DNA of 45,543 bases from Pseudovibrio sp. Alg231-02 (GTDB lineage: Bacteria > Pseudomonadota > Alphaproteobacteria > Rhizobiales > Stappiaceae): positions 42,472 to 88,014 of the forward strand of contig NZ_FREX01000013.1 in the NCBI RefSeq assembly GCF_900143565.1. The letters are read 5' to 3'. Position numbers and translations under genes: made by a program. The notes under the pieces are model-generated. The model saw only the letters and a program-made list of their open reading frames with translations. It did no database searches and was not told the origin of the DNA. Below, in pieces: positions 16,003-23,378 of this stretch; positions within the stretch are counted from its first letter, which is position 1; every line of letters begins with the position of its first letter.

Positions 16003-16688
16003 CTTGAGCGCATTTATCCTGTCTCTCTTCAATTTTATTTGAGCTTTTGCTCACGCCTCCTGCGTATCAGCCTGACGTTTTCGTCAGATGCCTAAGCATT
16101 TTCTGCAGCATTTCTGCCCAGAATCTCTGTCATTCAACCTATCAATTCACCGTGTGGTTGAGGCTGTCTTGAATTTGCAGCGGGAGCAACGTAGAGGCGT
16201 CGCATTTTTACTGTCAATGTGCCTCAAACTTCCTGCCTCCATGAGATTAATTCGAACTAGATTTCCTGATTACTCTCGAGTTTCACGGACCTGACGCAAA
16301 GAAACTGCCCATGAAATTTTAGAGAACTGTCACACTGTAAGAGGGAGGCTTAAAGTGTATCAGTCAGCATTTTCCAATGCTTGTGCGAAACGGCCTTGCC
16401 GCAAATCGACGAACTCCTGGCTCGTCTGTGCTGAGCCAGCTTCAGTTCATTCCACCGGTTTTGATTATGTGTGGCTGAATTCAAGTCATGCCTCTTTGGT
16501 GTTCTCTGAATTCTCTTTAACAAACTACGCTAAGCCTCTTTACAAGCACGCTAATTCCAGATCGCTTCATACAGAAGTGATTGACGTTCTATCGACTTGT
16601 TCTTCACGATCAGGCCAGACACCTGATCATCTCAGCAACCTGCACCGGTCAACTTCCCAGGCATCATTTTAAGCCGAGGTATCTGAAC
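16003..16688. other. Long gene-free leader region before gbcA
   Basis: About 690 bp without a convincing gene. Two plus-strand open frames (16088-16294 and 16355-16672) have cysteine- and serine-rich, low-complexity translations and no ribosome sites, so I reject them. Visible elements are a perfect dyad CTGACG-TTTT-CGTCAG at 16072-16087 and the word CTGACGCAAA at 16291-16300, which is repeated upstream of purU. The length suggests a distant activator site and/or a long untranslated leader for gbcAB. Confidence 0.5.
16291..16314. promoter_or_regulatory. Candidate regulator site shared with purU upstream region
   Basis: CTGACGCAAA at 16291-16300, then 10 bases, then ATGA at 16311-16314. The same arrangement, CTGACGCAAA-N10-ATGA, occurs at 22331-22354 before purU. 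It is 375-398 bp before gbcA. A shared site for one of the GlxA/AraC activators is possible; two occurrences are weak evidence. Confidence 0.3.
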
Positions 16689-17963
16689 ATGAGCGTTCCG
16701 TCTTACATTCAAGATCTTATAGCTCACCGCGAAAAGGGCAAAAGCCTCAACGCCCCCTTCTATAGTGCTCCCGACATTCTTGATCTGGACATGGAGGTCT
16801 TCTTTCGCAAACACTGGATTTTCGTAGCTGTCGAACCTCAGCTTCCGGAACCGGGCGATTGCATTACCGTTGAAATCGGCAAGACATCCGTCCTGCTCTT
16901 GCGCGGTGATGACATGTACATCCGCGGCTTTCACAACATCTGTCGGCATCGTGGTGCGAAGCTCATTGATGAGCCTGAGGCCACGATCGGCAATATTGTT
17001 TGCCGCTATCATGGGTGGACATATAACGAGGATGGCGAACTCATTCTGGCCGAGCATATGGGCAAGGACTTCGACAAGACCTGTCATGGCCTGAAGACCG
17101 TTCATGTGCGTTCAATTGCCGGTCTCATCTTTATTTGCCTTGCGGAGAACCCTCCGGAAGACATTGAAGAGATGGCGCAGATCATGGAGACCTATATTGC
17201 TCCTCATGATATTGCCAACTGTAAGGTGGCCTACACGGCTGATCTGATTGAAGAAGGCAATTGGAAGCTGACGCTTGAGAACAATCGTGAGTGTTATCAC
17301 TGCGAAGGCACTCATCCGCAGCTCACCGTCCCACTCTCCGAGTTCGGTTTTGGCTTTTCGCCCGATGAAATGGATGAGCGGCGCACGGCTGACGTCAACA
17401 AGTATCTGTCTTTGCTTGAGAGCGAGCATAAGCGCTGGGAGGCCGCTGGCCTGCCTTCTGCCGAGGTGGACAAGTTGGCCAATGCCACCAGCTTCCGTTG
17501 CATTCGCCTGCCTTTGATGGGCGAAGGCGAGTCCCATACTCTGGACACCAAGATCGCCAGCAAGAAGCTGCTTGGAAACTTCAAGGACGCCAAGCTTGGT
17601 GGCTTGAGCTTCTGGCATAATCCCAACTCCTGGCACCATTTCATGAGTGATCACATCGTGACCTTTGCCGCTTTCCCGTTGTCGCCGGACCGTACGCTGG
17701 TGCGGACCACGTGGCTGGTGCACAAGGATGCGATTGAGGGAGAGGATTACAACCTCGACAACCTGAAGCAGGTCTGGATGATGACCAACCAGCAGGATGC
17801 GGATCTGGTGCGGCTGGCACAGCTTGGCAGTGAGGACCCTGCTTATGAGCAAGGTCCATACTCGGAATACACAGAGCCTCATGTGGAAGCGCTGTGTGAC
17901 TGGTATATTGAACGCCACAAAGCGCACATGCCTGCCGGTGATGTTGAAATGGCGGACGCATGA
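16689..17963 (+). CDS. gbcA: Glycine betaine monooxygenase, Rieske oxygenase subunit
   Basis: A 424-residue Rieske non-heme iron oxygenase that demethylates glycine betaine to dimethylglycine and formaldehyde. The Rieske centre is C85-R-H87-R-G and C105-R-Y-H108-G-W. The catalytic domain has EGNWKLTLENNRECYHCEGTHPQL spread over about residues 189-212, with H204 and H209 as likely iron ligands. Length and motifs match GbcA of pseudomonads and are distinct from ring-hydroxylating dioxygenases. The start at ATG 16689 has GAGG just upstream; an in-frame ATG at 16581 would add 36 residues that look non-coding. Its stop overlaps gbcB by 4 bp. Confidence 0.93.
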   Translation: MSVPSYIQDLIAHREKGKSLNAPFYSAPDILDLDMEVFFRKHWIFVAVEPQLPEPGDCITVEIGKTSVLLLRGDDMYIRGFHNICRHRGAKLIDEPEATIGNIVCRYHGWTYNEDGELILAEHMGKDFDKTCHGLKTVHVRSIAGLIFICLAENPPEDIEEMAQIMETYIAPHDIANCKVAYTADLIEEGNWKLTLENNRECYHCEGTHPQLTVPLSEFGFGFSPDEMDERRTADVNKYLSLLESEHKRWEAAGLPSAEVDKLANATSFRCIRLPLMGEGESHTLDTKIASKKLLGNFKDAKLGGLSFWHNPNSWHHFMSDHIVTFAAFPLSPDRTLVRTTWLVHKDAIEGEDYNLDNLKQVWMMTNQQDADLVRLAQLGSEDPAYEQGPYSEYTEPHVEALCDWYIERHKAHMPAGDVEMADA

Positions 17964-19090
17964 CTCAGAACGTAACTTTTGATGATCTGAAGACCGTCAC
18001 GGACTACGATGAAGAACACTTCACCGAAGCGACCCGGATCCCCATGTGGGATCCGGAGGTGGATGATGTTCTGGTCTGCCGGCAAGTGCGGCAGGAAACG
18101 CATGATGTGAAGACGTTCCTGTTTTCTGCACGTGAGCCTCGGGTTTTCAGGTTCTATCCCGGCCAACACATGACCTTCGAGCTTCCGGTTGAAGGCATGA
18201 TCATGCGCAGTTACACAATTTCCGCTTCTGCTGCGCGGCCTTATCGCGTTGAAATCACGGTCAAACGGGTGCCGGGTGGTCCGGGTTCCAACTGGCTTTT
18301 GGACAACATGCTGCCGGGCAAGGAAGTGAATGTCTCTGGCCCTGCTGGTGAGTTCACCACGGATGCCACGCAGGAAGAGAAGCTGTTATTCATTTCAGCA
18401 GGCAGTGGCATCACACCCATGATGTCAATGACCCGCACGGCCTGCGATCTTGCAGAGCCGACAGATCTACATTTTATTCATGCTGCACGCACACCTGCAG
18501 ATATCATCTTCAGACATGAACTGGAATTGCTGGCTGCACAAAATCCTGCCTTCAAGCTCTCATTTACGTGCAGCACCACATCTGGATATAACAGCTGGAG
18601 CGGGTTTGAAGGGCGTTTGAGCCTTCAGATGCTGTCACTTATGTCGCCAGACTTTAAAGACAGGAAGATCCTATGTTGCGGCCCTGCCCGTTTCATGGAA
18701 GGCGTGCAAAACATGCTGCAGGAAGCAGGCTTCGACATGGCAAATTACCATGAAGAAAGCTTTGACTTTGGGGCTGAGACAGCTGGTACCTTTGAGGATC
18801 AGGTTTCTGCGCCGGAAATCAGTGACCAAACCTATCGGGTCACCTTCACCAAGACCGGACATGTTGTTGAGTGTGGGCCGGGCATGACAATCCTTTCTGC
18901 TGCGCGTGAAGCTGGCATTTTACCGATGGCATCCTGCCAACGCGGTATTTGTGGTACATGCAAATCTCAACTGGTTTCGGGTGAAACCGACATGCAACAT
19001 GGCGGAGGCATTCGAAAACGGGAAATTGATCAGGGTAAGATCCTGATTTGCTGCACAACACCTTTGTCAGACATTGAAGTGGACCTTTAG
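17960..19090 (+). CDS. gbcB: Glycine betaine monooxygenase, reductase subunit
   Basis: A 376-residue ferredoxin-NAD(P)H reductase that passes electrons to GbcA. The FAD-binding motif RSYTIS is at 83-88, the nicotinamide domain has SAGSGITPMMSM and CCGPARFMEGV, and the C-terminal plant-type 2Fe-2S domain has C326, C331, C334 and a fourth cysteine at 364 or 365. This FAD-NAD-ferredoxin order is the GbcB arrangement. ATG overlaps the gbcA stop (ATGA), so the two subunits are translationally coupled. Confidence 0.93.
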   Translation: MTQNVTFDDLKTVTDYDEEHFTEATRIPMWDPEVDDVLVCRQVRQETHDVKTFLFSAREPRVFRFYPGQHMTFELPVEGMIMRSYTISASAARPYRVEITVKRVPGGPGSNWLLDNMLPGKEVNVSGPAGEFTTDATQEEKLLFISAGSGITPMMSMTRTACDLAEPTDLHFIHAARTPADIIFRHELELLAAQNPAFKLSFTCSTTSGYNSWSGFEGRLSLQMLSLMSPDFKDRKILCCGPARFMEGVQNMLQEAGFDMANYHEESFDFGAETAGTFEDQVSAPEISDQTYRVTFTKTGHVVECGPGMTILSAAREAGILPMASCQRGICGTCKSQLVSGETDMQHGGGIRKREIDQGKILICCTTPLSDIEVDL

Positions 19091-19223
19091 TGTTTGGCAC
19101 TCCCCCATCCATTGATAAGTGACAATAAAAAAGTGTATCTAAATCAATAAGAACGATAAGAAGGGTCCAGCCCAAGGATCTCTCCTGACCACAAGATAAA
19201 CGGTCCAACACAGGAGAAGCTTC

Positions 19224-20870
19224 ATGACTGATTTACGCAATTCCGACCGGCCTCCGGCGGATATTATGGATAGTCCATCGGACGACATGGCAGACTCGGA
19301 TTACAGTCTTGGCCAAGATAACATTGAAGGAAAATTTGGACCCATTGGGTTTGACATTCACAATCCAGTATTCGCTATTTCAGCTTTAGCTGTCGTTGCA
19401 TTTGTTGCCTACACCTTACTTTTGCCAGAGCAAGCAAACTCCGTTTTCAGCACGCTCTTTTCTACTGTCACGAAGAGCTTTGACTGGTTCTTTATTGGCG
19501 CTGCCGACATTTTTGTTATCCTCTGCCTTGTAATCGTGGTGAGCCCTTACGGCAAAGTGCGCCTTGGTGGTAAGGGAGCTACGCCGGACTTCAGCTATCT
19601 GAGCTGGTTTTCCATGCTGTTTGCAGCTGGTATGGGCATCGGATTGATGTTCTACGGTGTTTCTGAACCGATCAGCCACTTCGCCTCCTCACTGGGTGGT
19701 ACAACTGTTGGTGCTGATGGCGTGCGAACCGACTGGGCGCCGCTTGGTGCAGCTGCCACAGAGGAAGAAGCGATCCGTCTGGGTATGGCTGCCTCTATCT
19801 TCCACTGGGGTCTACACCCATGGGCGATTTATGCTGTTGTTGGATTGAGCCTTGCGTTCTTCAGCTACAACAGAGGCTTGCCGCTGACAATCCGCTCCGC
19901 TTTTTATCCGATTTTCGGCGAACGTGTTTGGGGTTGGCCGGGACATATCATCGATATTCTTGCCGTTTTCGCAACCCTGTTTGGTCTCGCCACATCTCTT
20001 GGTCTGGGCGCTGTTCAGGCGAACTCCGGCCTCAACAAGCTGTTTGGCATGCCAATTGACAGCACATGGCAGGTCATACTGATTGCTGCAATCACTGCGA
20101 TTGCGCTTGTCTCCGTTGTGCGCGGTCTTGAAGCAGGTGTGAAACTGCTTTCCGAAATCAACATGGGACTGGCTGCTCTGCTGGTGCTCTTTGTTGTTAT
20201 TGCGGGTCCGGGCCTGATCTTGCTGCCAGATGCTCTGAACTTCCTCGGCGCTTATTTGCAGTATCTTCCTGCTCTTTCCAGCCCGGTTGGTCGTGATGAT
20301 GTCAACTTCATGCAGGGTTGGACATCCTTCTACTGGGCTTGGTGGATTTCCTGGTCACCTTTCGTGGGCATGTTCATCGCGCGTGTCAGCCGTGGTCGTA
20401 CTGTTCGTGAGTTCCTGATTAGCGTTCTGCTCATTCCGTCATTGGTATGCGTGCTTTGGATGTCCATCTTTGGTGGTGCTGCGATCAACCAGATCGTCAA
20501 TGACGGCTACACTGCTGTTCAGCAAGCTGCGCTGCCAGTTCAGCTGTTCACAATGCTGGAAGCTATGCCATGGGCAACAATTACAAGCTTTGTCGGTATC
20601 GTGCTTGTGATCGTTTTCTTTGTCACCTCTTCCGATTCCGGTTCTTTGGTGATTGATACGATTGCTGCAGGCGGCAAAGTGGATGCGCCGGTTCCTCAGC
20701 GTGTGTTCTGGTGTCTGTTTGAAGGCTTGATTGCGATCGTGCTGCTGCTTTCTGCAGGCGGACTGAAGTCTTTGCAGTCCATGGTGATCTCCACCGGACT
20801 GCCTTTCACAATCGTCTTGCTTATCATGTGTGTTGCAATTTGGAGAGGACTTGCAAGCGAGCCGCGCTAG
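19224..20870 (+). CDS. BCCT-family betaine/carnitine/choline transporter
   Basis: A 548-residue transporter with about 12 membrane helices and a roughly 50-residue acidic cytoplasmic N-terminus. The glycine-rich GMGIGLMFYGVSEP motif matches that of the sodium-coupled BetP. The signature WTSFYWAWWISWSPFVGMFIAR (split here: WTSFYWAWWISW then SPFVGMFIAR) includes the tryptophans of the ligand cage. There is a clear ribosome site (CAGGAGAAG) before the ATG. It lies 133 bp after gbcB, and a terminator follows. It most likely imports glycine betaine for GbcAB; the short C-terminus lacks an obvious osmosensory extension, which fits a catabolic role (inference). Confidence 0.92.
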   Translation: MTDLRNSDRPPADIMDSPSDDMADSDYSLGQDNIEGKFGPIGFDIHNPVFAISALAVVAFVAYTLLLPEQANSVFSTLFSTVTKSFDWFFIGAADIFVILCLVIVVSPYGKVRLGGKGATPDFSYLSWFSMLFAAGMGIGLMFYGVSEPISHFASSLGGTTVGADGVRTDWAPLGAAATEEEAIRLGMAASIFHWGLHPWAIYAVVGLSLAFFSYNRGLPLTIRSAFYPIFGERVWGWPGHIIDILAVFATLFGLATSLGLGAVQANSGLNKLFGMPIDSTWQVILIAAITAIALVSVVRGLEAGVKLLSEINMGLAALLVLFVVIAGPGLILLPDALNFLGAYLQYLPALSSPVGRDDVNFMQGWTSFYWAWWISWSPFVGMFIARVSRGRTVREFLISVLLIPSLVCVLWMSIFGGAAINQIVNDGYTAVQQAALPVQLFTMLEAMPWATITSFVGIVLVIVFFVTSSDSGSLVIDTIAAGGKVDAPVPQRVFWCLFEGLIAIVLLLSAGGLKSLQSMVISTGLPFTIVLLIMCVAIWRGLASEPR

Positions 20871-20901
20871 GTTATCTCAATAACTTAGCCTCTTAACTTT
20901 C

Positions 20902-20940
20902 AATGCCGCCGCAACCTTTCAGGTTCGGCGGCATTTTTTT
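20902..20940. terminator. Bidirectional terminator between BCCT gene and GlxA regulator 2
   Basis: AATGCCGCCG(C)AACC pairs with GGTTCGGCGGCATT around TTTCA, with a single bulged C. A run of seven T follows on the plus strand. It sits between two convergent genes, and its T run overlaps the stop codon of the minus-strand regulator. Confidence 0.85.
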
Positions 20941-21976
20941 AGGCGACTTTCTCTTCCGTCACAGAGACGCGTCGTAAGACCTGCGGCGTACAGCCGTACC
21001 GGCGGCGGAACATGCGGCTGAGGTGAGATGAATCGCAAAAGCCACAATCAACCGCAATTTGTGCAACTGATTTCTGGCTTTTCTCGATCAGATGACGCGC
21101 CAAATCCAGCCGAATATTGAGAAATGCGACCTGTGGTGATGTTTCCAAAGACAGGCGGAAGTAGCGTTCTATCTGGCGCTTGCTCTTTCCCATGCGCTGC
21201 GCAATTTCCTGAATGGAAATCGGCGTGTCGATGTTTTGCTGCATGATGTGCAGGGCGCGCTGTACAATGGGGTTTTGAGTTTTCAGATCAAGCGGGATGC
21301 CGGGTTGAGGCTTTTCGGCCTGATGGGCATCATCAATGATCATGATGTGCAGGCTTTTATTGGCATGTGCGCGGCCTACATGTTTGTCCACCAGATAGGC
21401 GGCAAGATGGGCAGAACTTACACCACCTGCGCAAGTGAGACGATCACGATCAACGACGAAGATCTGGTCGGTGACCGGATCAAGGCCATCAAATTGCTCT
21501 TTGAAATCAGAGTGGCTGAACCAGCTGACGCAGCTTTTGTAGCCGTCCAGCAGTCCGGACCGATGAAGTAAAAACGCACCGGTACACACGCCCACAAGGG
21601 GAATTCCGGCAGCGGCAGCTTCTTTCAGGAAGTTTTGATAGGCCGGGCTGAACTCCGTGCTCTCATCAATGAGACCGCCCACCACAACGATGTAGTTGAA
21701 GCGTCGCGGATCTCCTAGTCGCTCTTTGGGGTGAACGGAAACGGCGCTGCTGGATGGGATTGGGTCCATGGTGTCTGACAGGACGGTCCAATTGCACAGG
21801 ATCGGGCGACTTCGATCACCCTCATCTGCTGCGAGGCGCAGGACATCAACGAAGTTGGCAAATGCGCAAAGGGTGAAGCGTTTGGCGAGAATGAACCCAA
21901 CAGAAAGACGGGTCTTCTCCTGCTTGGAAACTGGTTTACGCAAAGCGTTGGTCGGATGCGATAGTGCCTGTGTCAT
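20939..21976 (-). CDS. GlxA/AraC-family regulator of betaine catabolism (copy 2)
   Basis: A 345-residue paralogue of the regulator at 9804. The DJ-1/PfpI-like N-terminal domain has [34 protein letters not shown] and VGVCTGAFLLHRSGLLDG. The AraC C-terminal domain has ISIQEIAQRMGKSKRQIERYF and SVAQIAVDCGFCDSSHLSRMF. The two copies are strongly similar in the sensor half and more divergent in the DNA-binding half, which suggests similar ligands but different sites (inference). It is divergent from purU and the second DMGDH-like gene across 473 bp and convergent with the BCCT gene. GbdR-like activation by betaine or dimethylglycine is likely. Confidence 0.88.
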   Translation of the reverse strand: MTQALSHPTNALRKPVSKQEKTRLSVGFILAKRFTLCAFANFVDVLRLAADEGDRSRPILCNWTVLSDTMDPIPSSSAVSVHPKERLGDPRRFNYIVVVGGLIDESTEFSPAYQNFLKEAAAAGIPLVGVCTGAFLLHRSGLLDGYKSCVSWFSHSDFKEQFDGLDPVTDQIFVVDRDRLTCAGGVSSAHLAAYLVDKHVGRAHANKSLHIMIIDDAHQAEKPQPGIPLDLKTQNPIVQRALHIMQQNIDTPISIQEIAQRMGKSKRQIERYFRLSLETSPQVAFLNIRLDLARHLIEKSQKSVAQIAVDCGFCDSSHLSRMFRRRYGCTPQVLRRVSVTEEKVA

Positions 21977-22449
21977 ACGAGATGCTTCTCTTTATATTCA
22001 GACCGACAAACTGCAATGATTACATTGCCTGTCTGCAGCCTGAGCCCATCCAATCCAGGTCAGTTTTAGCGTGTCTTCAGCGGCGTATTTTTCCAGTTGG
22101 TCTGACCATGCTGGCCTGCGTCTTTCTCGAATTTCGTCATCATGCCCAGTCTCCTAACCAGCGTCAGGAGGCCGGATTTATGGGCTTTGGCGAACACGCG
22201 TAAGCCCATGCAGTATTTATACTTAATTTGAGTCAGCTTGGCTACGCATTCCATCTGCACTCGCATAAAAATTGATCAGACGTGATGTGTTGATGGATGC
22301 TCAATCAAATGTCGTAGGGGTAATCCCTATCTGACGCAAATCTCCTATTTATGAGCGTAAAACCTCTCCAAATTGATAGTTTGAAGACGCGAAGAGTTCA
22401 GCGAAACGCTTTGTTTCATTTGAGATTTTGATTGGGAGAGACCTGTTTA
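21977..22449. other. Divergent intergenic region between GlxA regulator 2 and purU
   Basis: About 470 bp. Open frames on either strand (for example 22066-22266 minus) lack ribosome sites and family resemblance. The right part holds the dyad TAGGG-GTAAT-CCCTA at 22315-22329 immediately followed by CTGACGCAAA at 22331-22340, so the purU promoter and its control sites probably lie there. Confidence 0.5.
22315..22354. promoter_or_regulatory. Candidate operator upstream of purU
   Basis: A 5-bp-arm dyad TAGGG-GTAAT-CCCTA (22315-22329) abuts CTGACGCAAA-N10-ATGA (22331-22354). The latter arrangement also occurs upstream of gbcA at 16291-16314. It lies 96-135 bp before the purU start, consistent with an activator site, but no binding protein can be assigned from sequence. 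Confidence 0.35.
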
Positions 22450-23307
22450 GTGAGTGATACATCCTTCATCCTTCGCTTCACCTGTGTGGATCAGCCGGGC
22501 ATTGTCTCGACAGTGACGTCAGCTCTGGCTGCTCGCGGTGCAAATATTGTTGAGGCGAACCAGTTTTGTGATCGCAAGACAAACCAGTTCTTTCTGCGGG
22601 TTGCCGTGCGTGTGCCTGAGCACATCGACAAAGCAGCTCTTGAGCTGGCCCTGTCGCCTGCCATTGACCGGTTCAAAATGCGGCTGAAGGTGGAAGATTT
22701 CTCACGTCGTCCCAAGGTCATCATCATGGTCTCCAGATTTGACCATGCCCTGTTGCATCTGCTTTACCAGATCAAAGTGGGTTGGCTTGATGCTGATGTT
22801 GTCGCCATTGTGTCCAACCACGCGGACAGCCAAGGCGTTGCGGACCATGAAGGTATCCCGTTTTATCACTGGCCTATCACCAAGGCGAACAAGCTTGAGC
22901 AGGAAGCCAAGCTGAGTGATCTTATTGAAAAAACAAATGCGGAACTGGTTATCCTTGCACGCTACATGCAGGTGCTGAGCGATGAGATGTCCAGCAAGTT
23001 CTTTGGCATGATCATCAACATCCACCATTCGTTCCTGCCAAGCTTCAAAGGGGCAAAGCCCTATCATCAGGCTCATGATCGCGGAGTGAAGCTGATTGGT
23101 GCGACCGCTCATTATGTGACGCCGGATCTGGATGAAGGTCCGATCATCGAGCAGGAAACGGAACGGGTGACGCATGGCATGACGGCTGAAGACTTCGTGG
23201 CTGCAGGCCGGGATATTGAATCCCGCGTTCTTGCACGAGCCGTCAAATTTCATCTGGAGGGCCGCGTCATGCTGAACAACAACAGCACGGTGGTCTTTAC
23301 CTCCTAG
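22450..23307 (+). CDS. purU: Formyltetrahydrofolate deformylase
   Basis: A 285-residue enzyme hydrolysing 10-formyl-THF to formate and THF. The N-terminal ACT domain (residues about 5-80: FILRFTCVDQPGIVSTVTSAL, RGANIVEANQF) precedes a formyltransferase-fold domain with VIIMVSRFDHALLHLL and the catalytic stretch IINIHHSFLPSFKGAKPYHQA-x-DRG, then HYVTPDLDEGPIIEQ. The start is GTG at 22450 with GGGAGAG 9 bp upstream; a TTG at 22432 lies before that site and is unlikely. Next to betaine-demethylation genes, its job is probably to regenerate free THF by releasing C1 units as formate (inference). Confidence 0.94.
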   Translation: MSDTSFILRFTCVDQPGIVSTVTSALAARGANIVEANQFCDRKTNQFFLRVAVRVPEHIDKAALELALSPAIDRFKMRLKVEDFSRRPKVIIMVSRFDHALLHLLYQIKVGWLDADVVAIVSNHADSQGVADHEGIPFYHWPITKANKLEQEAKLSDLIEKTNAELVILARYMQVLSDEMSSKFFGMIINIHHSFLPSFKGAKPYHQAHDRGVKLIGATAHYVTPDLDEGPIIEQETERVTHGMTAEDFVAAGRDIESRVLARAVKFHLEGRVMLNNNSTVVFTS

Positions 23308-23378
23308 CGGCCACTTCCCCACACCCAACACTGCTTTGCCAACGCACCGAGAATTCATAGAAGTAAAGGATCGAAAAC

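Noticed and set aside
16355-16672. 105-codon plus-strand frame in the gbcA leader
   Set aside because: No ribosome site, serine/cysteine-rich random-looking composition.
17112-17927. 271-codon frame antisense to gbcA
   Set aside because: Shadow of a gene with an intact Rieske centre and iron-site motifs.
22066-22266. 66-codon minus-strand frame between regulator 2 and purU
   Set aside because: No ribosome site and no recognisable domain, although the region could hide a gene remnant.
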